From: Novosphingobium sp.
GTDB taxonomy: Bacteria > Pseudomonadota > Alphaproteobacteria > Sphingomonadales > Sphingomonadaceae
Direction: 5' to 3'
Length of the DNA: 11,209 bases
NCBI GenBank assembly: GCA_027490345.1
Contig: JAIXYF010000076.1
Coordinates: 1-11,209 of the forward strand
In this document: piece after piece, positions 1-7,001 of the stretch
How positions within the stretch are numbered: the stretch's first letter is position 1
Layout: each line of letters begins with the position of its first letter
The notes under the pieces: model-generated
Told to the model about the DNA's origin: nothing
Databases searched by the model: none
What the model saw: only the letters and a program-made list of their open reading frames with translations
Program-made: the position numbers and the translations under genes

Positions 1-472
1 AAAACTCTGGGTCCGACGCCAGGAGGAAACACTTGCGATCGCGGGCCAGTGCAGCAGAGAACACATCCAGATCGGCATCGCTGCGGAGGAGCTCCATGCC
101 AAGCGACTCTGCAATCTGATAAAAGGTGTGCGCGGCGAGCAGGGGGAGCGGCAGACGAGCGGCCTGGCTTGCAGAGAGTGCGTGGCTCATGGCATCGCGT
201 CCGCGGGCGAGACTTGCTTGCAGACGATGGTCTGAGCCCTCCAGGGCTTCACACACGATGGTGACCTGCTTGCAACAGTGCAGCAGCGCCTTGAGGAATT
301 TGCGCGAGGCCACAACAAAGTCGTCCATCTGCCCACCATACGAAGGGTCAAGCGAGACTTGCACCTTGTAGCAGTGGTAAACAGCAGCAGGGCCGTGCAC
401 CACGACGGGACCCGTCAGCGGTACCTCGCGCGTGTGCGGGCGAACGTGGAAGCCGAGGGAGCGGAACGCCAT
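1..472 (-). CDS. Partial Asteroid-like (XPG/FEN superfamily, probably inactive) protein, N-terminal 157 aa
   Basis: This open frame runs off the left edge without a stop. The ATG at 472 has an in-frame TAA four codons upstream (482-484), so the start is well bounded. By eye the protein follows the eukaryotic Asteroid/ASTE1 family from its first residue: MAFRSL where the family has MGIRGL, VVVHG (23-27) for VVIDG, SYGGQMDDF (44-52) for the YGGDYDSF region, then VCEALEG (73-79) for VVLDGG. An Arg-rich helix (83-100), a PLPLLAAHTFYQI block (108-120), SDADLD (131-136) for EADRDI, and LASDPEF (151-157) for LSSDSDF follow in the right order. Family members are structure-specific nuclease relatives; here H26 replaces an aspartate and other acidic positions are altered, so catalysis is doubtful. 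It lies on the same strand as the GTA genes but shares nothing with them. No intron is needed across the 472 bases. The assignment is from remembered family sequence, not a search; that it is coding is much surer than its family. Confidence 0.6.
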   Translation of the reverse strand, partial: MAFRSLGFHVRPHTREVPLTGPVVVHGPAAVYHCYKVQVSLDPSYGGQMDDFVVASRKFLKALLHCCKQVTIVCEALEGSDHRLQASLARGRDAMSHALSASQAARLPLPLLAAHTFYQIAESLGMELLRSDADLDVFSAALARDRKCFLLASDPEF

Positions 473-517
473 CGAGCACAATTACGGCGAGCACGTGTCA
501 ACACCTCAAATCGTGCT

Positions 518-2602
518 CTAATTGAGTCTATCACTATATGCAATTTTTGGCGTTTTCCTACTGAAGGGGGTTTTCTTTGCGCGTGCAAAAAAACAGCGGC
601 TTCGCTCCAAAGAAGCCGCATGGAACAGCCGTCGCCGCACCCAGCCCAGGCTGATCGCACCATCGCTCAGGCGCCGTGCCGTGCCGTGCACGGGCGAAAG
701 CGGGCGCAGCGTGGCATCCGGATCAGCGATCGGCACGCTCACCGCAGCCGCATCGCCCAGCCCCAACGCAACAATCCGTGTCACCGCGGGATCACCGATC
801 AGGGCGGCATCGAGCCGTACCAATGCGTCTTCGATCAGAACGAAGGGCTCGTTGATGACATGCGGGCCGATCGCCCACTCTGTCCCCCCACGTCCCCGCA
901 ACCAGTTGCTCAGCCGCCATAGCCCGCCGCCAAGCGGAACGGCGGATCCGAACTGCGCAATCTCGTTGCCGATGCGGGCGCGATTGGCCCCCAGCATCAT
1001 CTGCGACAGGCTGGCATCGTGGAGCACCTGATCCGTGCCAGCCAGCAGGACATCAAGTGCCGAGCGGCAGTCGATCAGCAGAGGGGAGGCAGGATGCAGA
1101 ATTCCAGCTGTGCGGCCCAGGCGCGCCCGGGTTCTGCCGGTAGACCCGATCGACGCGAGCGCGCCCCCGTCACCGCCAGGGTCTGCCAGTAGGGCTGCGC
1201 CGGTCCAGCCTGCAGTTGCCCCTGATGCTGCGGCATAGATAGCAGGCGTCGATCCGCTGCCGGTGCCGTCCCAGGGCAGTGCAAATGCGCTTAGCACCGT
1301 GGGCGTACGCGCCAGATCTGCCGCAGCGTTGAACCGGCCAGGGTCGTAAGCCCCCACGGCGCTCGCAGCAACTGCATTGGCTGCCGTGGTTGCGGCAAGC
1401 GTCAGCAGCACGCCGTCCTGCTGCCATTCCCATTGCACCACCTGCCAGATGCCGGATGCGATCGGGATGCTTACGAATGCCCCGGGCCCGATGGCCGGGT
1501 CGATCTCGGTCACGCGATAGCTGATCACGTCGGCGGGGCGCGCGGCCCGGCGGCTCGCGCGGCCGGCCAATGCTTGTGCTGCCGCGGCAGTCAGCGCGGC
1601 GGGCAGGTCGATCACTTGCAGTTCGCCCTGCTCGCTGCGGCCGATGCCACGTTGCAGCCCCGGCTGATAGTCGCGGGCCAGATCATAGTAGCGCACCCCG
1701 CACTGCCGCACGCGCGGCAGCGGCTCGCGCTTGCGAGACCATCCGCTGGCCTTGATCTCGCTGGAACGGCTTTCCTTGTTCGCAGCTGCTGGGCCGGGCA
1801 GCTGCACGGGCAAAGTGCTGGCGACCGGTTCTGCGGAATGGAGCCGCAACGTTCCGCCCGATACAGAGCTGGCAATCGGCACGGCTTCTCCGATCACCGC
1901 CAGCGCATCGCCAGCCGAGCCCTGGTCGATGCTGAATCCGTCCAGATTATGCTCCAGAGAGGTGATTTCCGCCTCCGGAAGTATGGCGCGAGCGATCGCG
2001 GCGATGGACGTATCAGCCGGATCGGCCAGAATCTCGAAGGTCAATGACGGAATCCGATTGCCATAGTCGGCCAGTTCGAGATCCTCGAACACGACATAGG
2101 CAAGGCCGCGATAGGCGGGGCACCGCATTGCGCCCTCGGCCTGAACCATCAGCGGATCCGCGTCCTGATCGCCGTGGCCGGCATGGATGCGCAAGCTGCC
2201 GCCCACCTTGAGCGCGCCATCGGCGCCGCGCAGCAGATTGCCGTCGGCCCAGATCCGCCCGATGCCCGCGATGGGCCTGCTCGAAACCGCGACCGCGAAC
2301 GATGATGAATATGTATAGCTGGTGACCGACGGGCGCCCCTTGCCTGAACTGGCAGTGTCCTTGTGCTCGGCCAGTTCTGTGGCCCAGATCACGCTTCCTG
2401 CTGCGCGCATCCGCCCGAAATGCAGCGGCAGGGCAGAGCCGTAGCTCGATGTCTGGACCGTCAGATCCTTCAGCCTCGGGCCTTCGACCCGGCGACCGCC
2501 GATGATGGCGGTATCAATCTGGCGGCCGACCAGTGCTCCGATGGCACCGCCCAGAGGGCCGCCGAAAACGGTGCCGACAGCAGTCAGAAGCAAGGTAGCC
2601 AT
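518..2602 (-). CDS. GTA host-specificity/baseplate protein (RcGTA g15-like), C-terminally truncated
   Basis: This is the last GTA gene, corresponding to the large central baseplate protein that contacts the recipient envelope. The start at 2602 gives MATLLLTAVG and a Gly-rich N-terminal segment (14-27) typical of the family; earlier in-frame ATGs would overlap g14. Only five bases separate it from the g14 stop. A phage-tail_3-type block is clear around residues 160-195 (CPAYRGLAYV, NRIPSLTFEI). A second conserved region near 530-600 includes GNEIAQFGSA and WLRGRGGTEW. The frame gives 694 aa, against about 1,300 in Rhodobacter, and I see no room for the TIM-barrel domain found there. Family-like sequence stops at about residue 655 (LGWVRRR). 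The last ~38 residues are Lys/Arg/Phe-rich, AT-rich in DNA and unlike the family, so the gene looks cut by a rearrangement or an assembly join. Whether the shortened protein works is unknown. Confidence 0.85.
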   Translation of the reverse strand: MATLLLTAVGTVFGGPLGGAIGALVGRQIDTAIIGGRRVEGPRLKDLTVQTSSYGSALPLHFGRMRAAGSVIWATELAEHKDTASSGKGRPSVTSYTYSSSFAVAVSSRPIAGIGRIWADGNLLRGADGALKVGGSLRIHAGHGDQDADPLMVQAEGAMRCPAYRGLAYVVFEDLELADYGNRIPSLTFEILADPADTSIAAIARAILPEAEITSLEHNLDGFSIDQGSAGDALAVIGEAVPIASSVSGGTLRLHSAEPVASTLPVQLPGPAAANKESRSSEIKASGWSRKREPLPRVRQCGVRYYDLARDYQPGLQRGIGRSEQGELQVIDLPAALTAAAAQALAGRASRRAARPADVISYRVTEIDPAIGPGAFVSIPIASGIWQVVQWEWQQDGVLLTLAATTAANAVAASAVGAYDPGRFNAAADLARTPTVLSAFALPWDGTGSGSTPAIYAAASGATAGWTGAALLADPGGDGGALASIGSTGRTRARLGRTAGILHPASPLLIDCRSALDVLLAGTDQVLHDASLSQMMLGANRARIGNEIAQFGSAVPLGGGLWRLSNWLRGRGGTEWAIGPHVINEPFVLIEDALVRLDAALIGDPAVTRIVALGLGDAAAVSVPIADPDATLRPLSPVHGTARRLSDGAISLGWVRRRLFHAASLERSRCFFARAKKTPFSRKTPKIAYSDRLN
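587..619 (-). terminator. Rho-independent terminator-like hairpin inside the g15 tail
   Basis: Read on the minus strand, GCGGCTTC pairs perfectly with GAAGCCGC (596-619) around an 8-base loop and is followed, after TG, by seven T residues (587-593). This is the classic form of an intrinsic terminator and would end the GTA transcript. It is odd that it lies inside the open frame of g15, about 70 bases before that frame's stop. That placement suggests the g15 tail is not original coding sequence. The plus-strand side has no T run, so the structure points one way. Confidence 0.6.
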
Positions 2603-2607
2603 AAAGC

Positions 2608-3021
2608 TCAGTTCCCAAATGAGGATGGGGTGACAGGCAAACGCCAGGCGGCGGCCACTGGCCACGCCGGATTGCCGGGCAGAAAGGTCACCCGGCCGAT
2701 GCCGGCATGGGCATGGATGAAGCCGCCCGGTGCGCAAATCAGCAGGTGGGGCTGAACCGGGCTCACCATGACCAGCAGCACATCCGCATGGTCTGTGCTG
2801 TCTGCCGCATCAAACCGGTTGGCCTTTGCGAACGGCAGCAGGCTATCCACCGTCAAGGTGCGTAAACGGTATCCTTGCGGCACGACCGGTTCGCTTCCGC
2901 TGCGTCTCATGGCTTCGGCCACCAGCCCCACACAATCGAGCCCCGTTGCCGGATCACGTCCGTGCAGGCGAAATTGCACGCCGAGCAAGCTGGCAGCCGC
3001 TGCCGCCAGAGCCGCTGTCAT
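2608..3021 (-). CDS. NlpC/P60 family cell-wall peptidase (RcGTA g14-like)
   Basis: This 137-aa protein is a tail-associated peptidase expected to cut peptide links in peptidoglycan during DNA delivery. The catalytic cysteine is C30 in GLDCVGL. The active-site histidine is most likely H92 (QPHLLI), and H103 in the following GFIHAHAG segment is the likely third residue. Order and spacing match the NlpC/P60 pattern, and the length is normal for GTA members. There is no signal peptide, as expected for a particle component. The start ATG overlaps the stop of the DUF2163 gene (ATGA, 3018-3021), and g15 follows five bases after its stop. The family call is firm; the exact bond cut is inferred from the family. 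Confidence 0.88.
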   Translation of the reverse strand: MTAALAAAAASLLGVQFRLHGRDPATGLDCVGLVAEAMRRSGSEPVVPQGYRLRTLTVDSLLPFAKANRFDAADSTDHADVLLVMVSPVQPHLLICAPGGFIHAHAGIGRVTFLPGNPAWPVAAAWRLPVTPSSFGN

Positions 3022-3848
3022 GGCTGCGGCACTGCGTAGCGGGTGAGCAGATCGTTGCCGGGCAGGAAGGGTTCACCCTGAAAGTTCACCGCATTGCCAA
3101 AGCGCGTGGCGCACGTCTCTAGAGTGTGGTCACACCCTTCGCGCAGCTCGATCCGGGTGCCCGGGGCAACGCCCTGCGCCACCGTCCGGTCCAGCATCAG
3201 CCAATCGCCGTCGATGGCTTCGATCCGGCGGGTTAGACCTGCCTCTGGTCCATCGATCCAGCGCAGCATGCCAAACGCCAGATCCGCTGCTGCAGGACCA
3301 CCGGTGATCAGGATCGAAAGGCCGTCGCTCGAGATCTGCGCGAGGCTGGCCTGATGCGTGTAGGCCGCTGCGGAAAGCGTGCAGCCTTGCGCACAGAACT
3401 CTGCGCGGCATGTCGGCGCAGTGCGCGGCACGATCTGCCGGGCCAGCAGTTCCTTCACCGATCGCAGTTCCGCCGAGAATCCTGAGCCTTCGTGCCCGAC
3501 ACTGCCGATTGTCCCGGCATATAGTGTCACGCGCTCACGCGTTTCCCAGTCGACCAGCCCCACCGCTATCGACCCGCCATCGAAGCGCCCCGCCGCAAGA
3601 TCCGCCTCGCGAATCGAATCGTGGCTGAGCGCGCCGGCTACTTCCGCGCTATCGGCCTCGAAGTCTGCCGTGCGCCGGATGGCCGATGGCACCATGCCGG
3701 GTGCGGTGCGGTGCACCAGCCCGTCGAACGCAAGATCCCGGTCGTGACTGGTGAAACCCAGCGTCACCCCGTCGCGCCGTTCTAGCCGCCACCAGATTGC
3801 CACGGTTTCCAGCGGCTCGCAGAACCAGGTTCGCGTGCTCTCGGCCAT
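3018..3848 (-). CDS. DUF2163 tail hub protein (RcGTA g13-like)
   Basis: This 276-aa protein belongs to the DUF2163/phage_BR0599 group, which forms the baseplate hub between the distal tail protein and the central g15 protein. Visible landmarks are the N-terminal LGFTSHDRDL segment (30-39) and the C-terminal GNAVNFQGEPFLPGND (251-266), the family's strongest block. Cysteines C147, C152, C156, C239 and C246 cluster in two groups (TCRAEFCAQGC and GCDHTLETC). Such a set could hold an iron-sulfur cluster, as known for the related lambda tail-tip protein gpL, but that is inference here. The ATG is one base after the DUF2460 gene stop, and the 3' end overlaps g14 by four bases. Length is usual for the family. 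Confidence 0.9.
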   Translation of the reverse strand: MAESTRTWFCEPLETVAIWWRLERRDGVTLGFTSHDRDLAFDGLVHRTAPGMVPSAIRRTADFEADSAEVAGALSHDSIREADLAAGRFDGGSIAVGLVDWETRERVTLYAGTIGSVGHEGSGFSAELRSVKELLARQIVPRTAPTCRAEFCAQGCTLSAAAYTHQASLAQISSDGLSILITGGPAAADLAFGMLRWIDGPEAGLTRRIEAIDGDWLMLDRTVAQGVAPGTRIELREGCDHTLETCATRFGNAVNFQGEPFLPGNDLLTRYAVPQP

Positions 3849-3849
3849 G

Positions 3850-6204
3850 TCAGGCGTCCTCGCGCAGTTCGATCAGGGGCACGCTCGGCGCCTCGCCTGC
3901 GGCAAAGGCCGCGCCTGAGATATCCAGCCGGTCCTCGGCAAAGCGCACGGGAACATCAAACAGGAACCCCGCCCGTACGATCTTGCCCGCCGCCGGTGCA
4001 TCGGCGAACACGATCTCCCCCGGCGCCGCCAGCGTCCATGCGCTCGCGGGCACTCCGTCCACGCTTACCAGCAGGCTTTCGGCGCGCGGCCGCGTGATTC
4101 GCCGCTGCTGCGCGTGTGATCCCGTGCCATAGGCCTTGGTCAGAGCGAACCGCGCTGTCGCGCCGTCGCCGATGCCGATCACCTGATCCAGCGCGGTCGG
4201 CGCGCCTGTCATGCCGTTCGAACTGAAATCTGAAGGATCGCGCAGGCGAAACCCCCGCGCCTGCCCGCGCCGCGCCCGGAAAAATCCGATCAGTTCGCCC
4301 AGGTCCACTTCCGAACGCACCCCCGGTCCCACGGCGAAGCGCAGCCGCGCGTCCGCCCACAGGCTGTTGCGCCGCTCGAAGCCGGATGCGGTGATGGTCA
4401 CGCTGGTCGAAAACTCGGGAGTCACCGTCGCAGACCGTCCGATCGCGATGGGAAAAAGCTCGTCGTCGAAAGGTTGCATTGCATTGTCCTCGCTGGCCGC
4501 TCCTGCCGAGGCACCGGGCAGGCGGGTAAAGCCGTCGCGCGCCACTTGCGGCAGCGCCCAGATAAAGGTCTCGGTCACGCCCAGCGCCTGCGCTTCGCTT
4601 GCGGCGGCATCGATCAGCGGCCACATAGTTTCGGCGTCTGCCCCGTTCAGCACAAAGCCCGAAAGGTAGTGCTGCTGGCTGCGCGCATAGCCCAGCCGCG
4701 CTTCCGCCTCGGCTCGTCCGCGCGTCCGCCGCGCCTCGAACCCTGCTGTCAGCCAGTCATAATCCTCAAGCTGCAGCACATCGAAAGCAGGCCAGGCCCA
4801 TCCCGTCGGCAGGTTTGCCCGCCGCGCCTCGGGCGTTGCCGGATCAAGCACGGTCGGCAGAAACGCCAGCAGCAGCGTTTCGCACGGCGTGCTACCCGCT
4901 ATCGCCCGCACTGCCGCTGCCAGGCTGGTGGTCGATGCCGCCAGCAGCGCGCCCGCTGCATCGAGCAGGGCTTTCTGCGCCGCCGTCAATGCGCCGCCAA
5001 GGTCGGGGATGACAATCGGGCTGCCGCCCAGCGCCGCCTTGGCCGCATCGTCGTAGATGCAGATCTTGCGGTCCGCCGTCACCCACCACCAGGGCTCACC
5101 CACCTGATAGCGCACTGGCAGTCCGGCCTCGATCAGCAGCCCGGCCAGCCGCTCGGCCACTTTGCGCAGCCAGGCGTTGGCGGTCGTGCTCGCCGGGGAA
5201 AGCAGCGCCGAAGGCGGAGACCATCCCGTGCGCGCCGGGCTCCCGTCCGCCGCGCGCTGCTGCCAGTCGGCCGGGCAATGCATTGCCAGCAGCTCATAGG
5301 ATTGCGACAGGATCACGGTATATCCCATCGCCTGCGCCTGCGAAAGAAACGCGGCGTGCCAGCGCTCCGCTGCCACATTCAGCGCGGGCAAAGCCGGATC
5401 GACCACAAATCCGCCTGCGCCATCGGGCGCCAGCGGGAAGAAGTGGCTCATCCCCACATAGTGGTTGATGCTGCCCCGATAGCCCAGGCCCCGGATCGTG
5501 CGCAGCATGCGCGCCGGCGTCTGATTATAGCCATCGTCATAGCCGGTTGCCATGCTGATCCCGTGTGGCGGCACCATCACGTCGCCAATGGTCAGCATGG
5601 GCCGGTGTCCGCTGCAGCGGATCTCGCTCAGTTCCGCCCAGCCCGTCAGCGCAGGTGAAAATGCCGTGGGCGCGCTGGCCGAATAGCCGGGCGCCACCAG
5701 CGAAATGAACATCCGGTCAATGTCCGAAGGATAGACCGGATCGGCCTCGCCCGGCAGCAGAAACCCGCCCGAAAGTGCAGAGAACGGCAGCGTCACCACC
5801 GCATCGGTCGGCGTGCCCACGGCATAGTTCCACAGCCGCACATACCAGCCGCGCGGATTGCCGGCTGCATCGCGCCCCTCGATTGTCAGTGTCGGCCCGT
5901 TCACTGCATCCAGCGGCACCACGCCCGCAGAGCGCCAGCGGAACGACAGCGTCAGCCGCGCATAGTCGCGGTCCGTGTCGTAGGCGAGCAGCGGGTGGTC
6001 CCACCGGTCCGCGCTTTCCCAGATCAGCCCGATTAGATCGTCGGCCTTCTGGAATACGGCATCCACGCGCAGCGCATTGGGCGCGGTGGTCACCACCGAT
6101 GCCATGGCCGGACGCGGAAAGTCGACTGTCCAGAAGCGCGGGTCGAACCGCTGGATCGTGTCGGTCGCCTGCACCGTGCGGCGGCTTGCCAGCCAGAAGC
6201 TCAT
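3850..6204 (-). CDS. DUF2460 distal tail protein with a ~575-aa N-terminal extension (RcGTA g12-like fusion)
   Basis: The C-terminal ~209 residues (576-784) are a DUF2460/TIGR02217 domain: FSTSVTITASGFERRNSLW (598-616), FFRARRGQARGFRLRDPSDF (641-660) and the closing DVPVRFAEDRL block are typical. This domain makes the ring at the tail end in GTAs. In Rhodobacter the protein is only about this domain. Here it carries two further parts. Residues 1-200 look beta-rich, with repeated aromatic strands (LTLSFRW, WYVRLWNYAVG), possibly a carbohydrate-binding jelly roll. Residues 200-560 look like an alpha/beta barrel, with GEPWWW (369-374) and LQLEDYDWL (477-485) resembling the acid/base and nucleophile strands of clan-A glycoside hydrolases. 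That would make it a glycan-active tail fibre; this is a reading of motifs only. The start at 6204 lies 16 bases after the tape measure stop, with AAGG-type sites just upstream. I recall similar long versions in sphingomonads. Confidence 0.85.
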   Translation of the reverse strand: MSFWLASRRTVQATDTIQRFDPRFWTVDFPRPAMASVVTTAPNALRVDAVFQKADDLIGLIWESADRWDHPLLAYDTDRDYARLTLSFRWRSAGVVPLDAVNGPTLTIEGRDAAGNPRGWYVRLWNYAVGTPTDAVVTLPFSALSGGFLLPGEADPVYPSDIDRMFISLVAPGYSASAPTAFSPALTGWAELSEIRCSGHRPMLTIGDVMVPPHGISMATGYDDGYNQTPARMLRTIRGLGYRGSINHYVGMSHFFPLAPDGAGGFVVDPALPALNVAAERWHAAFLSQAQAMGYTVILSQSYELLAMHCPADWQQRAADGSPARTGWSPPSALLSPASTTANAWLRKVAERLAGLLIEAGLPVRYQVGEPWWWVTADRKICIYDDAAKAALGGSPIVIPDLGGALTAAQKALLDAAGALLAASTTSLAAAVRAIAGSTPCETLLLAFLPTVLDPATPEARRANLPTGWAWPAFDVLQLEDYDWLTAGFEARRTRGRAEAEARLGYARSQQHYLSGFVLNGADAETMWPLIDAAASEAQALGVTETFIWALPQVARDGFTRLPGASAGAASEDNAMQPFDDELFPIAIGRSATVTPEFSTSVTITASGFERRNSLWADARLRFAVGPGVRSEVDLGELIGFFRARRGQARGFRLRDPSDFSSNGMTGAPTALDQVIGIGDGATARFALTKAYGTGSHAQQRRITRPRAESLLVSVDGVPASAWTLAAPGEIVFADAPAAGKIVRAGFLFDVPVRFAEDRLDISGAAFAAGEAPSVPLIELREDA
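4477..4491 (-). promoter_or_regulatory. Possible internal ribosome binding site and start for a free DUF2460 domain
   Basis: Inside the long DUF2460 fusion, a GAGGA (4487-4491) stands seven bases before an in-frame ATG (4477-4479). That ATG encodes M576, exactly where single-domain DUF2460 proteins usually begin (MQPFDDELFP). Initiation here would yield a 209-aa distal tail protein alongside the 784-aa fusion. The match of spacing, frame and domain boundary is seen directly; use of the site is inference. Confidence 0.4.
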
Positions 6205-6220
6205 GGCCCCTTGTTCCTTT

Positions 6221-6790
6221 TCAGTATTCGTTCAGTGCGCGGCGCACGGCTTGCGCCACCTGGCGGCTGGATCGGCGCAGGCTTTCCGGGCTGCTGCTGC
6301 CTTCGGGTGCCATCACCCGGATTGAGACATTCACGGATCGCGCGCCGCCGCCCATGCCGGGATCAACCTGGCCGGCCGATGTCGGCACAAACAGCTCTGG
6401 GCCGCGCTCCCCCACAAGATAGGGCCGCCCCGGTGAAACCGGCCCGCCGGTCGCGCGGCCCGGCAGGCCCAGGATCGAGCCTATGAGGCTGCCCAGCCCC
6501 AGCCCGCCGCCGCCAAGGCCCGTGCCGCCAATGCCGATGGAAGCAAGCCCGCCGCGCAGCGCCTGCGCCGCGATATCGTCGATCACGCGCAGCCCTGTGC
6601 GCCGCAAGTCCTCAAACCCCAGGCTGCCCCGGCGGATCGCCCCCAACAGGCCCCGCTCCAGCACATCGCCGCTCCGGCTGAAGCCATCGACCACAATCGA
6701 ATCGAAGCTGCTGCGCATCTGGCCGATGTCGGCGGCAAAGCCGTCGGTGCTGGCTCGCACGTCGACAACCAGCGTTGAAAGACTATCCAT
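6221..6790 (-). CDS. Short tail tape measure protein (RcGTA g11-like)
   Basis: This 189-aa protein sets the tail length. It has an N-terminal helical part with the family's LSTLVVDVRASTDGFAADI opening, then a flexible Gly/Leu-rich stretch (84-110). Next comes the conserved tape-measure motif GRATGGPVSPGRPYLVGERG (111-130), continuing into PELFVP. The C-terminal segment contains SVNVSIRV, a strand common to these proteins. Length is close to the ~220 aa of the Rhodobacter protein and far below that of siphophage tape measures, so a short tail is expected. The start at 6790 overlaps the end of g10.1 by eight bases, which suggests translational coupling. Confidence 0.85.
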   Translation of the reverse strand: MDSLSTLVVDVRASTDGFAADIGQMRSSFDSIVVDGFSRSGDVLERGLLGAIRRGSLGFEDLRRTGLRVIDDIAAQALRGGLASIGIGGTGLGGGGLGLGSLIGSILGLPGRATGGPVSPGRPYLVGERGPELFVPTSAGQVDPGMGGGARSVNVSIRVMAPEGSSSPESLRRSSRQVAQAVRRALNEY

Positions 6791-7001
6791 GGGCGTCGCG
6801 CTCCATCATCGCAGTGATTGTCGTCAGGTCGATCCCGCCCGCACTCGGCGGCGCGGCGGCCAATACGATGGCCGCCAGTTCCGCCGGGGTTGCGGCCCAG
6901 AACGTATCGGGCGTCCAGCCGATCAGCAGCGCCGCCTGTCCTGCAAGCCGGGCTGCGGCCTCGCCGAAGCGGGCTTCGGGCCCGCCAAAGCGCTCGCTCA
7001 T
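6783..7001 (-). CDS. Small tail assembly chaperone-like protein (rcc01693/TIGR02216 family, RcGTA g10.1-like)
   Basis: This 72-aa protein matches the rcc01693/phage_TAC_6 group, seen between g10 and the tape measure in GTA clusters. Its core, FGEAAARLAGQAALLIGWTP followed by DTFWAATPAEL, is the family signature. The ATG at 7001 forms an ATGA overlap with the g10 stop, which decides the start within a longer open frame that continues upstream. Its 3' end overlaps the tape measure gene by eight bases. By analogy with lambda G/GT it probably helps load tail protein on the tape measure; that role is inferred from position and family. Confidence 0.8.
   Translation of the reverse strand: MSERFGGPEARFGEAAARLAGQAALLIGWTPDTFWAATPAELAAIVLAAAPPSAGGIDLTTITAMMERDAHG

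Noticed and set aside
473..501. TTGACA (minus strand, 496-501) as a -35 box for the left gene
   Set aside because: The position 17 bases downstream reads TGCTCG, not a plausible -10, and the gene may not be bacterial.
4474..5658. 394-aa plus-strand open frame opposite the DUF2460 gene
   Set aside because: Composition is Arg/Gln/His-rich with no domain pattern; it mirrors a strongly supported minus-strand gene in GC-rich DNA, the usual cause of long antisense frames.
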